From Syntrophorhabdales bacterium (GTDB lineage: Bacteria > Desulfobacterota > Syntrophorhabdia > Syntrophorhabdales > WCHB1-27), in NCBI GenBank assembly GCA_035541455.1, contig DATKNH010000027.1, forward strand, positions 1 to 58,988: a DNA stretch of 58,988 nucleotides, written 5' to 3'. The translations under genes and the position numbers were made by a program. This document shows, in pieces, positions 8,415 through 19,322 of this stretch. Within the stretch, counting starts at the first letter, position 1, and each line of letters begins with the position of its first letter. The notes below the pieces were generated by a model, which was given only the letters and a program-made list of their open reading frames with translations, was not told the origin of the DNA and did not search any database.

Positions 8415-9386
8415 ATGGTTGATCAGATTGATCGAAATCTCTTCAGGATTGAGGTGCCCCTGCCCCACAATCCTCTCAAATCGGTCAACTCCTATGTCGT
8501 GCTGGATGACCACCGAAACCTCGTCGTAGATACAGGGCTCAACCGCAAGGAATGCGAGCAGGTTTTCCTGGCTGGTCTCCATGAACTTCGTGTCGATCCC
8601 GAGCGCACGGATTTTTTCATCACCCATCTGCATGCCGATCATCTTGCCCTCGTGACAACCGTTGCGTCCGACGCATCGACAATCTACCTTAATATGCCTG
8701 ATGCGCAACGTCTCGCCTTATTTTTCAACAGAAAGAATCTGGCCCATTTCGCGCGCCTCGAGGGGTTCCCCGAAAGCCAGATCGATGAAGCGCTCGACAG
8801 CCACCCGGCCTTCAAATACGGTATTGCCCAACTTCCTCACTTTGAGCCATGCGGAGAAGGCAACACCATCAGCATCGGCGACTACCGCCTGATATGCATG
8901 GAAACACCGGGCCACAGTTTCGGCCACACGTGCCTTTACGAACCCCGAAAAAAATATCTTATCGCCGGAGATCACATTCTCGGCGATATAACGCCCAATA
9001 TCCAATGCTGGTTCGACGACTGGGATCCCCTGGCGAAATACCTCGAAAGCCTCGATAGAACCTATCAGCTCGAGGTTGAGCTGGTCCTTCCCGGTCACAG
9101 GAGCATTTTCAACAACTGCAAAGCGAGAATAGAGGAGCTGAAGCGCCATCACGAGGAAAGAGCCCTGGAAGCGCTGGCCATCCTCAGCGAAGGACCTCAG
9201 AATGCCTACCAGGTGGCATCCAGGATGACGTGGGATATTGTCTGCGACTCCTGGGATCTTTTTCCCGTGGCCCAGAAGTGGTTCGCCGTCGGTGAAGCAA
9301 TTGCTCATCTGAGATACCTCGCGGGTATCGGCCGACTCGTCAGAGAGACCATCAGTGGGAAAGCTGTATATGCAATTGCATATTGA
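8415..9386 (+). CDS. MBL-fold metallo-hydrolase
   Basis: Metallo-beta-lactamase-fold hydrolase of 323 residues. The metal-binding THLHADHLA motif is near residue 73, a further histidine is in ETPGHSFGHTCLY, aspartate in AGDHILGD, and the last histidine in LPGHRSIF. The C-terminal 100 residues form a helical domain with a winged-helix look, as in the LACTB2-like group that includes RNA nucleases and thioester hydrolases. The exact substrate is unknown. There is no ribosome binding site, and the ATG lies inside the hexamer TATAAT-G, so leaderless or weak translation is possible. It overlaps mug by four bases. Confidence 0.88.
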   Translation: MVDQIDRNLFRIEVPLPHNPLKSVNSYVVLDDHRNLVVDTGLNRKECEQVFLAGLHELRVDPERTDFFITHLHADHLALVTTVASDASTIYLNMPDAQRLALFFNRKNLAHFARLEGFPESQIDEALDSHPAFKYGIAQLPHFEPCGEGNTISIGDYRLICMETPGHSFGHTCLYEPRKKYLIAGDHILGDITPNIQCWFDDWDPLAKYLESLDRTYQLEVELVLPGHRSIFNNCKARIEELKRHHEERALEALAILSEGPQNAYQVASRMTWDIVCDSWDLFPVAQKWFAVGEAIAHLRYLAGIGRLVRETISGKAVYAIAY

Positions 9387-9964
9387 CTAGTGTGGCGCCC
9401 GTGAACATAGTCAAGCCTACGCCGCAGGATCTAATCGCTGCCCGCGACAAGAGAGTACCGGATCTTATCGCGTTCAATCTGAAAGTACTCTTCTGCGGGA
9501 TCAATCCGGGGCTTTACTCGGGTGCTGTGGGCCATCATTTTGCGCGGCCGGGCAATCGGTTCTGGCCGGCGCTGTATAAGGCGGGATTCACAGACAGGCT
9601 TCTTTCTGCCTTTGAAGAAAAGGAGCTCCTCAAGAGCGACTACGGCATAACGAATATCGTCAGGCGCTCAACAGCCAATGCTTCCGAACTTTCGAGCAGC
9701 GAATTGAAGGAAGGCGCCAAGCGCCTGACAAGGACCGTGCTCAAGTACAAACCGCGCATCACTGCCGTACTGGGAGTGGACGCCTACCGCAAGGCGTTCG
9801 ATCGGCGGGAGGCAGTCCTGGGCCTGCAGAGTGAGCGGATCGGAACATCAGCTCTTTGGATACTGCCTAACCCCAGCGGCATCAACGCCCATTTCCAGTT
9901 GAAGGATCTCGCGAAATTATTTAAGGAGCTTAAAGAAGCTTCCGAGAACATGTCGACAGTGTGA
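9383..9964 (+). CDS. mug: G/U mismatch-specific uracil-DNA glycosylase
   Basis: DNA repair glycosylase removing uracil or ethenocytosine from mismatches, 193 residues, near the family length once the N-terminal extension is counted. Motif 1 is GINPGLYSG, with the asparagine that positions water, and motif 2 is NPSGINAHF, which inserts into the DNA helix. FARPGNRFWPALYKAGF between them is typical of Mug. The start is TTG at 9383 overlapping the previous stop (TTGA); GTG at 9392 is an alternative. Confidence 0.93.
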   Translation: MTSVAPVNIVKPTPQDLIAARDKRVPDLIAFNLKVLFCGINPGLYSGAVGHHFARPGNRFWPALYKAGFTDRLLSAFEEKELLKSDYGITNIVRRSTANASELSSSELKEGAKRLTRTVLKYKPRITAVLGVDAYRKAFDRREAVLGLQSERIGTSALWILPNPSGINAHFQLKDLAKLFKELKEASENMSTV

Positions 9965-10025
9965 GAATGCCCTCGAGTACCGAGAGGCGCTCAACCATAC
10001 GCTCATACGCAGAATACGACTGCTA

Positions 10026-10154
10026 TGCCGCGATGGAATTTCGATGCATAACGCGAAGACGAGGGGTTGCCGACCGGAGGCGTACCTTGGGGTACGCTGA
10101 GGATCGTGCGATCCCCGAAGTCGACAAAGTTAGGCGCGAAAGGCCGTCGCGGCA
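10026..10154. repeat. Palindromic intergenic element, copy A
   Basis: Left arm 10026-10052 and right arm 10129-10154 are imperfect reverse complements (TGCCGCGA...TTTCG...TAAC against the same read backwards). The centre has an inner hairpin, GCGTAC at 10080-10085 and GTACGC at 10092-10097, around CTTGGG. It lies between the convergent genes mug and lptE, with the right arm ending two bases before the lptE stop. It is the same family as copy B, in opposite orientation. Confidence 0.8.
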
Positions 10155-10155
10155 C

Positions 10156-10698
10156 CTATAACGCCTTCCGGTCGATGTCGGCCAGTATAAGCGCACTAAA
10201 CCTTCTCGACATCCTCCCGGCGATCCTTATCAGCGCCTGTTTTTTATTGGGATCTTCCAGATTTATGTCCTGAACGTCGTAAGGTTCCGCGTCTATCATC
10301 GACCAGTTCTTAATCAACCGACCGTCTTTCTTTGAGAGCGCCAGGCCAAGAGTAACATAGATGGTCTTCTGTATCACCAGCCCTTGCGAACTCATGGCGG
10401 TGGGCACAATCCGAGTGGTAACGATGGTGCCTTGCAACGTGTTTGACGAACCCTCTTTGTTGACACCGAAAAGACCGCTGACTATGAGTTCCCTCGTAAA
10501 CTCCTCGGTGAAAAACTGCGAGATCTGAGGCTCGAAACTTTGATTCTTAAAGACAGGTACATCGAGGGTGACTACCTCCCCCTGAAAAAGACCCTTCTCA
10601 CCGCTGACGATCGTGTATCCGCAGGAACCCAGCACGAAAAACAAGAGGAGTAGCGAAGCCAGCTTCGCGCACGCACATTTTGTTGAGCCGCCTAACAT
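10156..10698 (-). CDS. lptE: LPS-assembly lipoprotein LptE
   Basis: Outer-membrane lipoprotein that plugs the LptD barrel and delivers lipopolysaccharide to the cell surface. 180 residues. A basic N-terminus and hydrophobic stretch end in the lipobox LGSC (Cys26), followed by GYT. The middle has [26 protein letters not shown], the usual LptE pattern. Its start overlaps the end of leuS by seven bases, and leuS-lptE is a conserved pair. It shows that the organism has an LPS-bearing outer membrane. Confidence 0.88.
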   Translation of the reverse strand: MLGGSTKCACAKLASLLLLFFVLGSCGYTIVSGEKGLFQGEVVTLDVPVFKNQSFEPQISQFFTEEFTRELIVSGLFGVNKEGSSNTLQGTIVTTRIVPTAMSSQGLVIQKTIYVTLGLALSKKDGRLIKNWSMIDAEPYDVQDINLEDPNKKQALIRIAGRMSRRFSALILADIDRKAL

Positions 10699-13172
10699 AC
10701 TATGTTCACCAGTTTGTTTGGTATGACGATAAACTTTCGAATCTCCCGGTTGTCGATGTGCTTCTGCACTTTCTCAAGAGAGAGCACAAGCTCCTTCAGG
10801 GCCGCGCCGTCAAGATCCCGCTCTACCTCGCAGGTGTCTCTCAGTTTCCCATTCACCTGGACTGCCACAGTGACCCTCTCTTCCAGGGTATAGGCCTCGT
10901 TGTACGCTGGCCAGGGCTGGTTGATGACGCTCCCTTCTCTTCCGAGGACTTCCCACAACTCTTCTGCAATATGAGGACAGAAGGGTCCGAGCAGGATGAT
11001 GAGGCGTTCGATCGCCCCTTTAAGAAACCGGAGTTCGCCTTCATTCCGCTCCACTTCTATGAATTTGTAGATGGCATTCACAAGTTCCATGATACTGGCA
11101 ATAGCCGTATTAAGATGGAACCGCTCTAGATCGTCGGTCACTTTCTTTATCGTTTTGTGCACCGCAAAAAGGAGCCTGGACACATCCTTGTTTTCAGCTC
11201 CACCTGCTTCCTTCTCGATGGCCGACGCATTACTGCTAAGGGCATCAGTGCGCTCAATGACAAGCCTCCAGACTCTTTGCAGAAAGCGATAACAGCCCTC
11301 AACACCCTTGTCACTCCAGTCGAGATCTTTTTCAGGTGGGGAGGCGAAGAGACAGAAGAGACGCGCCGTATCCGCACCGTAGCGCTCGATCAGGTAGTCC
11401 GGGTCGACCACGTTTCCCTTCGACTTGCTCATTTTGGAGCCGTCCTTAATCACCATGCCCTGGGTAAGCAAGTTCTCGAAGGGCTCCCTCACCGAGACGA
11501 AGTCCAGTTCGCTCACGACCCTGTTGAAAAATCTTGAATAGAGAAGGTGGAGCACTGCGTGCTCGATGCCACCAATGTACTGATCTACAGGCATCCAGTA
11601 GTCGACACGTCTACGGTCAAGCGGCGCCTTATCATAGCCAGGGCATGCGTAGCGGAGGAAATACCAGGAGGACTCGACAAACGTGTCCATCGTATCTGTC
11701 TCTCTGCGCGCATCCCGGCCGCACGTAGGGCACTTCACCTTGTAAAACTCCTGGTATTCCGAGAGCGGCGATTTGCCCACAAGCTTAATCTGCAGGTCGA
11801 GCGGCAGCTTCACCGGCAGGTCCTCGTAAGGCACAGGCACCACACCGCAACTCTCACAATAAATGATAGGGATCGGCGCACCCCAGTAACGCTGCCTCGA
11901 TATGCCCCAATCCCTGAGACGGTAGTTTATGGTCCCCTTCCCAAGCCCCTTTTCTTCCAGGTAGGCAATGATCTCGGGTATCGCTTTTCTGTTCTGCCTT
12001 CCGTTGAAGGGGCCTGAATTGACCATGGTCCCATCACCCTCATAGGCGCCTTGCATAGAAGCCGGATCAAGGGTTCCGCCATCAGGAGTGATAGTAACGA
12101 TGATGGGCAAACCATATGCCTTTGCGAATTCAAAGTCGCGCTGATCGTGGGCAGGAACAGACATAATGGCGCCCGTTCCATATTCGGCGAGGACAAAATT
12201 ACTCACGTATACAGGCACCCGCGCCTTGGTAAGGGGATTTATGGCGTAGGCTCCCGTAAAAACACCTTCCTTACTTCCTGACAGCTCCAGCCTGAAGCTG
12301 CGATCCTGGCTGCGCGCTCTCTCAACGAACGAGTGCACCTCTTCTTCATAGGGTGTGCCGTGCGAAAGCTCCGTGGCCAACGCATGCTCCGGAGCAAGCA
12401 CCATGAATGTCACGCCGTAGAGCGTATCGGGCCGGGTTGTAAATATAGTGAGAAGACCGCCTTTCTCGAGCGGGAAATCAACCTCGACGCCGAAGCTCTT
12501 TCCGATCCAATTCTTCTGCATGTTCAGAACCCGTTCGGGCCAGCCGGGCAGCTTGTCCGCATACTCATAGAGCTCGTCGGCATATTTGGTAATAGCGAAG
12601 AACCATTGTGTCAGTTCGCTTTGTACCACCTCGTCGCCGCACCGCCAGCAACGGCCCTCCTCCACCTGTTCGTTGGCCAGGACCGTCGAACAAAGCTTGC
12701 AGTAATTAACAGGAGCATTTTTGCGGTAGACCAGTCCCTTCTCGTACATCTTCAGGAATATCCACTGCTCCCACCCGTAGTATTCCACATCGCAGGTTGC
12801 AAGCTCTCTATCCCAGTCATAACCAAAGCCAAGCCTCTTGAGCTGCGTCTTCATGTAGGCAATATTGTCGTGGGTCCATACCGCGGGCTGTATGCCATGC
12901 TGGATTGCGGCATTTTCAGCGGGCATGCCAAATGCGTCCCATCCCATGGGATGGAGTACATTGTATCCTTTCATTCGCTTATAGCGCGCAATCACGTCAC
13001 CTATAGAATAGTTCCTCACGTGACCCATGTGAATCTTGCCGGAAGGGTACGGGAACATCTCGAGCAGGTAGTATTTTTGCTTTCCTGTCTCTTCCGCAGC
13101 ACGGAAAGCATTGTTCGCTTCCCAGACCTTCTGCCACTTTTCCTCTATCTCTTTTGGTTCGTACGCTTTCAA
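10692..13172 (-). CDS. leuS: Leucyl-tRNA synthetase
   Basis: Class Ia synthetase of 826 residues, full length. The HIGH motif is [12 protein letters not shown] near residue 43 and KMSKS is in [15 protein letters not shown] near residue 578. An editing (CP1) insert lies around residues 220-410, with TTRPDTLYG and the AHDQRD motif. Zinc-type cysteine pairs are seen in [21 protein letters not shown]. The TTG start at 13172 follows GAGGGAG with a good spacing. It closes the arg-leuS-lptE run. Confidence 0.98.
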   Translation of the reverse strand: MKAYEPKEIEEKWQKVWEANNAFRAAEETGKQKYYLLEMFPYPSGKIHMGHVRNYSIGDVIARYKRMKGYNVLHPMGWDAFGMPAENAAIQHGIQPAVWTHDNIAYMKTQLKRLGFGYDWDRELATCDVEYYGWEQWIFLKMYEKGLVYRKNAPVNYCKLCSTVLANEQVEEGRCWRCGDEVVQSELTQWFFAITKYADELYEYADKLPGWPERVLNMQKNWIGKSFGVEVDFPLEKGGLLTIFTTRPDTLYGVTFMVLAPEHALATELSHGTPYEEEVHSFVERARSQDRSFRLELSGSKEGVFTGAYAINPLTKARVPVYVSNFVLAEYGTGAIMSVPAHDQRDFEFAKAYGLPIIVTITPDGGTLDPASMQGAYEGDGTMVNSGPFNGRQNRKAIPEIIAYLEEKGLGKGTINYRLRDWGISRQRYWGAPIPIIYCESCGVVPVPYEDLPVKLPLDLQIKLVGKSPLSEYQEFYKVKCPTCGRDARRETDTMDTFVESSWYFLRYACPGYDKAPLDRRRVDYWMPVDQYIGGIEHAVLHLLYSRFFNRVVSELDFVSVREPFENLLTQGMVIKDGSKMSKSKGNVVDPDYLIERYGADTARLFCLFASPPEKDLDWSDKGVEGCYRFLQRVWRLVIERTDALSSNASAIEKEAGGAENKDVSRLLFAVHKTIKKVTDDLERFHLNTAIASIMELVNAIYKFIEVERNEGELRFLKGAIERLIILLGPFCPHIAEELWEVLGREGSVINQPWPAYNEAYTLEERVTVAVQVNGKLRDTCEVERDLDGAALKELVLSLEKVQKHIDNREIRKFIVIPNKLVNIVC

Positions 13173-13193
13173 TTCAGAACTCCCTCAAAAGCC

Positions 13194-13273
13194 GGCTAAA
13201 GGCACGAGGCTCGGGGCTAACGGAAAATCAACCTTCGCCTTTCGGCCTTTAGCCTTTATCCTTTGGCCCTTAG
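13194..13273. repeat. Six degenerate heptamers before leuS
   Basis: 13232-13273 reads as six units of seven bases close to CCTTTRG, in perfect 7-base phase. A reverse unit, GGCTAAAGG, stands at 13194-13202 and can pair with CCTTTAGCC at 13246-13254. It fills most of the 143-base gap between argG and leuS, so it lies in the leuS leader if the two are co-transcribed. Confidence 0.6.
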
Positions 13274-13315
13274 CCGATATCCGGCAGCCTCGTTGCTTCG
13301 ACCTTTGGCCTGTCC

Positions 13316-14521
13316 CTACATCCTCTCATTCAGCATCGCTTTGATTCTGAGTCGCAATGCATTGAGCCGTATGAAACCGCTTGCATCCTTCTGGTCGTAA
13401 ACCGCATCTTTGTCGAAGGTCGCAAAGTCCTTCATATAAAGCGAGCGCTCCGACTTCCTGCCAGCCACGATGCAGTTGCCTTTATAGAGCTTCAGCTTGA
13501 CGGTTCCAGTGACATTCTTCTGCGTCTCAAGGATGAATGCCCGCAGCGCCTCCATCTCCGGCGAATACCAGAATCCATAATAGATGAGCTCAGAGATTTT
13601 GGTAATGAGGCTATCGCGAAGGTGCATCACCTCTCTGTCCATAGTAATCGACTCCATCGCCCTGTGAGCAACGTGCAGCACAGTCACGCCCGGAGTTTCG
13701 TACACACCTCTCGACTTCATACCCACAAACCTGTTCTCAACCACATCGATGCGGCCGATGCCATTCTCGCCGGCTATGTGATTAAGAATCATCACTATTT
13801 CGTGCGGGGCCATTTTCTTGCCGTCAATAGCAACCGGGGTCCCGTCCACGAAATCGATTTCGATATACCGGGGAGCATCAGGTGCCTTCTCGGGAGAGAG
13901 GCTGAGGCGGAACATAGACTCGTCGGGTTCACGCCAGGGATCCTCGAGGATACCCCCCTCGTAGCTTATGTGCATCAGATTCCTGTCCATGCTGTAAGGC
14001 TTCTCTTTACTCACCGGGACATCTATTCCATGCTGTTTCGCGTAGTCAATCAACTGTTCCCGAGCCGTGAAGGACCACTCTCTCCAGGGCGCTATCACCC
14101 TTATGTGGGGCGCCAGCGCATAGCAGGTCAACTCAAAGCGCACCTGGTCGTTGCCCTTACCTGTCGCACCATGAGCGACAGCATCAGCCTGCTCCTGTTT
14201 TGCAATCTCCACCATTCTTTTCGCGATGAGGGGCCGCGCAATGGAGGTACCCATCAGATATGTTCCTTCATACACCGCGTTTGCCTTTAAGGCGAAGAAG
14301 ACAAAATCCCTCGCAAATTCCTCTCGCAAATCGTCGATGTAAATCTTAGACGCACCGGTCGCAATAGCCTTTTCCCTTAACCCCTCAAGCTCTTCCTCTT
14401 GTCCCACGTCCGCGCAGAACGCGATGACCTCGCAGTTATACTGCTCCTTCAGCCACTTCACGAGAATCGAGGTGTCCAGTCCACCGGAATATGCCAGCAC
14501 TACTTTCTTGACATTGTTCAT
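13316..14521 (-). CDS. argG: Argininosuccinate synthase
   Basis: Joins citrulline and aspartate with ATP hydrolysis, the penultimate arginine step. 401 residues, the standard length. The ATP-binding start is [54 protein letters not shown] covers the citrulline/aspartate site. It follows argF with no gap (argF stops at 14522), so they are co-transcribed. argH is not in this window. Confidence 0.98.
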   Translation of the reverse strand: MNNVKKVVLAYSGGLDTSILVKWLKEQYNCEVIAFCADVGQEEELEGLREKAIATGASKIYIDDLREEFARDFVFFALKANAVYEGTYLMGTSIARPLIAKRMVEIAKQEQADAVAHGATGKGNDQVRFELTCYALAPHIRVIAPWREWSFTAREQLIDYAKQHGIDVPVSKEKPYSMDRNLMHISYEGGILEDPWREPDESMFRLSLSPEKAPDAPRYIEIDFVDGTPVAIDGKKMAPHEIVMILNHIAGENGIGRIDVVENRFVGMKSRGVYETPGVTVLHVAHRAMESITMDREVMHLRDSLITKISELIYYGFWYSPEMEALRAFILETQKNVTGTVKLKLYKGNCIVAGRKSERSLYMKDFATFDKDAVYDQKDASGFIRLNALRLRIKAMLNERM

Positions 14522-15433
14522 CTAAACCTCCAGTATTAACCACTCCAAGAGTGCCTTTTGTGCGTGAAGCCGGTTCTCGGCCTGCGTGAAGATGACGTCC
14601 TGAAAACGCTCGAAGACAGGCTCGCTTATCTCCTCGTTCCTGTGGGCGGGCAGACAATGCATCACGATAACGTCCTTCTTCGCAACCGCCAGGAGCGCGT
14701 CGTCCACGCCGAAACCGGTGAACGCCTTTAGTCTTTCATTCTTCTCTTTTTCCATTCCCATGCTTACCCAGACATCGGTGTTAATGACGTCAGCATTATC
14801 AGCTGCTTCTCTGGGATCGTGCGTGAACAGTATATTGGCATTCTTTCGCGCCAATTTCTCAATCACCGGTGCAGGCCTGTATGCTTCTGGAAACGCAACC
14901 ACAAGATTCAGGCCGAGCAGGGCCGCTGCTTCTATCCATGAATTGGCCACATTATTGGCGTCACCGATATAGGCGATTTTCAATGCACTGAAATCCCCTT
15001 TCAGCTCCCGCACCGTAAACAGGTCAGCCAGCATCTGGCAGGGATGGTAGAGGTCGGACAGCCCATTGATCACGGGTACGCTAGAGGCGCGCGCCAGTTC
15101 CTCCACAGTTTCCTGTGCGTATGTGCGGATCATGATTGCACTCACGTAGCGGCTGAGCACTTTTCCTGTATCGCCTATGGGTTCCCCTCTGCCGATCTGT
15201 GTTTCTGTCGCGCTCAAATACAAGGCGATACCGCCAAGCTCTTTCATACCCAGTTCAAAGGAAACCCTTGTCCTGGTGGAAGCCTTTTCAAAGATCATCG
15301 CCAGGCTCTTGCGTCGCAAGGGCTCGTGCTCTCTTCCGTCTTGTCTCATCCGCTTCATGAATGCAGCCCTTTCAACCAAGTGGATGCACTCATCCGCTGT
15401 CAGGTCCAGTATCTTTGTCAGATCTCTCTTCAC
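14522..15433 (-). CDS. argF: Ornithine carbamoyltransferase
   Basis: Makes citrulline from ornithine and carbamoyl phosphate. 303 residues. The carbamoyl-phosphate loop is FEKASTRTRVSFE near residue 50, and HPCQMLADL and the late HCLPAHRNEEI, with the catalytic cysteine, are all present. It overlaps argD by four bases (ATGA), part of argB-argD-argF-argG. Confidence 0.98.
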   Translation of the reverse strand: MKRDLTKILDLTADECIHLVERAAFMKRMRQDGREHEPLRRKSLAMIFEKASTRTRVSFELGMKELGGIALYLSATETQIGRGEPIGDTGKVLSRYVSAIMIRTYAQETVEELARASSVPVINGLSDLYHPCQMLADLFTVRELKGDFSALKIAYIGDANNVANSWIEAAALLGLNLVVAFPEAYRPAPVIEKLARKNANILFTHDPREAADNADVINTDVWVSMGMEKEKNERLKAFTGFGVDDALLAVAKKDVIVMHCLPAHRNEEISEPVFERFQDVIFTQAENRLHAQKALLEWLILEV

Positions 15434-16623
15434 GATTTTTGCCTTTCGAATACTCTCGCTGCTATATCCAGGAAGAGATCAACCTCTTCTTTGTCGATCA
15501 CGAGGGGCGGCAGCAGTCTCAACACGTTTCCTTTCGTCGCGTAAAGAATGACCCCCTCTTTCAGAAATTCCTGCACGAGCGGCTCGCCGGGAACCGAGAG
15601 CTCGACCCCGAGAAGCAGTCCCATGCCGCGCACATCTCTGATCACAGGAAACTTCCGCTTGAGCGACAGCAAGCCTTCAACCAGGACCCTACCCATTTTC
15701 TCGCAGTTCGCAATCACACCTTCTCCGAGCAATGTGTTCATTGTAGCCACAATAGCTGAACTGGCGAGCGCATTACCACCGAACGTGGATGCGTGGGTTC
15801 CCGGCTCAAACCCCGAGGCCGCTTCTTCTGTCGCGAGAATGGCTCCGACAGGAAAGCCTCCGCCGAGAGCCTTTGCGAGGCTCACTATATCAGGCTTTAT
15901 GTTGTAATGCTCATAGCCGAAGAGTCTCCCCGTCCTTCCTATTGCTGTCTGAACCTCATCCAGGATGAGAAGAATGTCCCGCTCCCCAGCCAGTTCGCGG
16001 ATGAACTTTATGTACTCCCGGTCTGCGACGTAGACGCCTCCTTCAGACTGGACCAACTCGAGAATGATGGCGCAGGTCCGCTCTGAAACTGCACTCTTGA
16101 GCGCCTCACTATCATTGAAAGGCACAAAAGAAAAACCTTCGAGCAAAGGGCTGAACCCCACGTGAAACTTGGTCTGTCCTGTTGCGGAAAGTGTGGCCAT
16201 GGTCCTGCCATGAAAAGAATTGTGCATGGCTATGATGTCTGCCCTGCCTTCGCCATGCTTTTTCCAGGAGTACCGCCTCGCAAGTTTTATTGCCGCCTCA
16301 TTTGCCTCTGCCCCGCTGTTGCAGAAGAAGACCTTGTCGCCGAAAGAATGCTCCACCAAGACCTCTGCAGCCCGGATCTGGATTTCCGTGTAAAAAAGGT
16401 TTGATACGTGGAAAAGTCTTTGTGCCTGACCGGATAGACCTTCCGCGACGCTTTTCGGAGCGTGACCGAGATTGCAGACAGCTATTCCAGAAAGAAAGTC
16501 TAGATATCTTCTGCCGTCCATATCCCAGAGCCAGCAGCCTTCGCCCTTGGTGACGACTATGGGAAATCTCGTGTATGTATTTGCCAGATACTGCTTTGCT
16601 TTCTCAATAAGCTTTTCCTGCAT
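15430..16623 (-). CDS. argD: Acetylornithine aminotransferase
   Basis: PLP-dependent class III aminotransferase of 397 residues, making N-acetylornithine (and in many bacteria succinyl-diaminopimelate for lysine). FCNSGAEANEAAIKLAR near residue 101 binds phosphate. LLILDEVQTAIGRTG holds the PLP-ring aspartate and SLAKALGGGFPVGA the Schiff-base lysine near residue 248. It overlaps argB by one base and argF by four. Confidence 0.97.
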   Translation of the reverse strand: MQEKLIEKAKQYLANTYTRFPIVVTKGEGCWLWDMDGRRYLDFLSGIAVCNLGHAPKSVAEGLSGQAQRLFHVSNLFYTEIQIRAAEVLVEHSFGDKVFFCNSGAEANEAAIKLARRYSWKKHGEGRADIIAMHNSFHGRTMATLSATGQTKFHVGFSPLLEGFSFVPFNDSEALKSAVSERTCAIILELVQSEGGVYVADREYIKFIRELAGERDILLILDEVQTAIGRTGRLFGYEHYNIKPDIVSLAKALGGGFPVGAILATEEAASGFEPGTHASTFGGNALASSAIVATMNTLLGEGVIANCEKMGRVLVEGLLSLKRKFPVIRDVRGMGLLLGVELSVPGEPLVQEFLKEGVILYATKGNVLRLLPPLVIDKEEVDLFLDIAARVFERQKS

Positions 16624-17462
16624 TACTCCCCTCCCGAAATCTGAGTTCCAATCCCCGAATCCGTAAGCACTTCGAGAAGGAGCGCGTGCGCCACCCTGCC
16701 GTCAATAATATGTGTCTTCTTGACGCCGCCGTGAAGCGCATCGAGACAGCACTTTGTCTTGGGGATCATGCCGCCCTTTATCGTCCCATTCTTGATAAGG
16801 AGAGGCACCTCTTCCTTTTTCAGTATTGATATGGGCTTAAGGTCCTTTCCCAGAACGCCAGGAACATCCGTGAGTAAGATGAGCTTATCCGCCATGAGTT
16901 CCTTGGCAATTGCGCCCGCAGCCGTATCGGCATTGACGTTGTAGGTATGCCCGTCGGCGCCTGCAGCAAGAGGCGCCACGACCGGGATATAGCCCAGCTT
17001 TGAAATCTCCCTTAGTATCTTCACGTTGGCTTCCACGATGTCGCCCACAAAGCCGATGTCCTTCTCCACTTTCTTCGCAACGATAAGTTTGGCGTCCTTT
17101 CCGCTCATGCCCAGGGCCCGGCCGCCGCAATTGTGTATCTCCTGGACAATCTGCTTGTTGATATGGCCGGAGAGCACCATTTCGACTACCTCGAGTGTGG
17201 CTTCGTCTGTCACCCTCAGGCCTTCCACAAAACGCGTGGGGATGTCGAGCCTCGTGAGCAGCTTTTCTATCTGTGGGCCTCCGCCATGCACGATCACAGG
17301 ATCTATGCCCACATACTTCAGAAGAACCACATCTTTGGCAAATTCTTTCGCAAGCTCTTCTTGTTCCATGGCGGCGCCGCCGTACTTGACAACAAAGGTC
17401 GCACCGGAGAATTGCTTGATATACGGAAGTGCTTCTAAAAGGATGTCTACTTTTTCCATCAT
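16623..17462 (-). CDS. argB: Acetylglutamate kinase
   Basis: Phosphorylates N-acetylglutamate, the second arginine step. 279 residues. [10 protein letters not shown] near residue 23 and [13 protein letters not shown] are the amino-acid-kinase nucleotide motifs. [20 protein letters not shown] near the end is the arginine-sensitive type region, so feedback inhibition is plausible. The first codons overlap the end of hslU by four bases. Confidence 0.97.
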   Translation of the reverse strand: MMEKVDILLEALPYIKQFSGATFVVKYGGAAMEQEELAKEFAKDVVLLKYVGIDPVIVHGGGPQIEKLLTRLDIPTRFVEGLRVTDEATLEVVEMVLSGHINKQIVQEIHNCGGRALGMSGKDAKLIVAKKVEKDIGFVGDIVEANVKILREISKLGYIPVVAPLAAGADGHTYNVNADTAAGAIAKELMADKLILLTDVPGVLGKDLKPISILKKEEVPLLIKNGTIKGGMIPKTKCCLDALHGGVKKTHIIDGRVAHALLLEVLTDSGIGTQISGGE

Positions 17463-18793
17463 AGGATGTACCTGCTCAAATCTTCTTTTTCCAGGAACTC
17501 ACCCAGCCTTTCACGGACGTATTTCTTGGTAATCGTAATCTTTTTCTCCTTCGTCTCCGGAGCGGAAAAGGATATATCATCCAGAAGGCGCTCCATGACC
17601 GTGTAGAGTCGTCGCGCTCCTATATTTTCCGTCATTTCATTGATACGCTGGGCAATGTCGGCGAGCTCTAAAATGGCCTCTTCATCAAATGAAAGCTCTA
17701 TCCCTTCAGTGGCAAGCAGCGCCCTGTACTGCTTTATCAGTGCGTTCTCCGGCTCCGTCAGGATCCTGTAAAATTCTTCCTTGTTCAAAGGATCAAGGCC
17801 CACCCGGATCGGGAAACGACCTTGCAGCTCCGGTATTAAATCAGAGGGCTTCGACATGTGGAATGCCCCGGCTGCGATGAACAAGACGTGATTCGTTTTC
17901 ACCATGCCGTATTTTGTCGTAGTAGTCGTTCCTTCGACTATGGGCAGGATATCACGCTGGACGCCTTCCCTTGATACGTCAGGGCCGTGCGTGTGCTCAC
18001 GGCTCGCTATCTTATCTATTTCATCAAGGAAGATGATGCCGGCCTGTTCCACCCGATCAAGAGCGTCATGCACGACTTTGTCCATGTCGATAAGCTTCTT
18101 CGACTCCTCCTGAATTAAATACTCATAGGCCTCCCTTACTTTGACCCTCCTCCTCTTCGTCTTCTTGGGCAGCATGTTGCCGAACATATCCTTAAGCTGC
18201 ATGTCCATCTCTTCCATGCCCTGAGAGGAGAATATCTCAATGATGGGAAGCGCCTTCTCCGGCACCTCTATCTCAAGAACCTTCTCGTCCAGCTTGCCGT
18301 CACGAAACAGGACCCTCAATTTCTCGCGGGTGTTTTCAGGCAGCTCCGCGACCTCTTCCTGGCCGCTCTTGTTTTTCCTGTGGGGGATAAGGAGATCAAG
18401 CACCCTTTCCTCCGCAAGCTCCTTGGCCTTTTCCAGAACCCGTTCCTGCTCCTCCTTTTTCACCATGTTCACCGAGAGCTCGGTAAGGTCCCGGATCATC
18501 GATTCCACGTCTCTTCCAACGTAACCGACTTCAGTAAATCGCGTGGCCTCTATTTTAAGGAAGGGCGCATTTGCGAGCTTTGCCAGCCGCCTCGCTATTT
18601 CAGTCTTCCCGACGCCCGTCGGCCCGATCATGATGATATTCTTGGGAGCGATCTCGTCCCGCAGATCCTCCGGGATCATTTGGCGTCTCCATCTGTTCCG
18701 GAGCGCGATTGCAACAGCCCTCTTGGCGTTCTTTTGCCCGACAATGTAGCGGTCCAGTTCTTCCATTATTTCCCTTGGGATCAAGGTCCTCAT
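17459..18793 (-). CDS. hslU: HslU ATPase of the HslUV protease
   Basis: AAA+ unfoldase cap of the HslUV (ClpYQ) protease. 444 residues. Walker A is [14 protein letters not shown] near residue 57, Walker B is [14 protein letters not shown] near residue 252, and the variable I-domain lies between about 110 and 235. The C-terminus, LSRYIL, matches the tail that docks into HslV. It directly follows hslV (18794) and overlaps argB by four bases. Confidence 0.97.
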   Translation of the reverse strand: MRTLIPREIMEELDRYIVGQKNAKRAVAIALRNRWRRQMIPEDLRDEIAPKNIIMIGPTGVGKTEIARRLAKLANAPFLKIEATRFTEVGYVGRDVESMIRDLTELSVNMVKKEEQERVLEKAKELAEERVLDLLIPHRKNKSGQEEVAELPENTREKLRVLFRDGKLDEKVLEIEVPEKALPIIEIFSSQGMEEMDMQLKDMFGNMLPKKTKRRRVKVREAYEYLIQEESKKLIDMDKVVHDALDRVEQAGIIFLDEIDKIASREHTHGPDVSREGVQRDILPIVEGTTTTTKYGMVKTNHVLFIAAGAFHMSKPSDLIPELQGRFPIRVGLDPLNKEEFYRILTEPENALIKQYRALLATEGIELSFDEEAILELADIAQRINEMTENIGARRLYTVMERLLDDISFSAPETKEKKITITKKYVRERLGEFLEKEDLSRYIL

Positions 18794-19318
18794 TTAAAGC
18801 TCCTCTATCGTGATCTCCTGGTTTGTGTAGATGCAGATATTCGACGCGATCGCCATTGACTCCCGTGCAATCTCCAGCGCCGACAAATCCGAATGTTTTA
18901 CCAGTGCCTTGGCCGCAGCTTGCGCATAAGGGCCTCCGGAGCCGATGGCCGCAATGCCGTCGTCAGGTTCTATGACATCACCCGTACCGGACAGGATGAA
19001 CGTATGCTCCGCATCTGCAACGATCAGGAGCGCCTCCAGCCTTCGCAGGAGTCTGTCCGTTCTCCAGTCCTTTGCAAGCTCCACAGAAGCCCTCGTGATG
19101 TTTCCATTGAACTGCTCCAGCTTCTTTTCGAAGCGCTCCAGAAGCGTGAAGGCGTCGGCTGTCGCACCGGAAAATCCGGCCAGACATTTATTCTGGTAAA
19201 GTTTCCTCACCTTCTTCGCAGTGTGCTTCATAACCGTGGCGCCGAGAGTGACCTGCCCGTCGCCGGCCAAAACGACTCCGCCTTTGTGTCTGATACACAG
19301 TACAGTTGTCCGTCTCAT
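18794..19318 (-). CDS. hslV: HslV peptidase subunit
   Basis: Threonine protease of 174 residues that forms the double hexamer core of HslUV. The start is set at ATG 19318 ([14 protein letters not shown]). A longer upstream frame of 60 residues is not homologous and overlaps xerC. The catalytic Thr is reached by removing the short leader [24 protein letters not shown] and the [14 protein letters not shown] helix are typical. The gene starts four bases after the xerC stop. Confidence 0.95.
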   Translation of the reverse strand: MRRTTVLCIRHKGGVVLAGDGQVTLGATVMKHTAKKVRKLYQNKCLAGFSGATADAFTLLERFEKKLEQFNGNITRASVELAKDWRTDRLLRRLEALLIVADAEHTFILSGTGDVIEPDDGIAAIGSGGPYAQAAAKALVKHSDLSALEIARESMAIASNICIYTNQEITIEEL

Positions 19319-19322
19319 GTTA

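Noticed and set aside
12333-13199. Plus-strand frame of 288 codons over leuS
   Set aside because: Shadow of leuS; low-complexity translation and no homologous motif.
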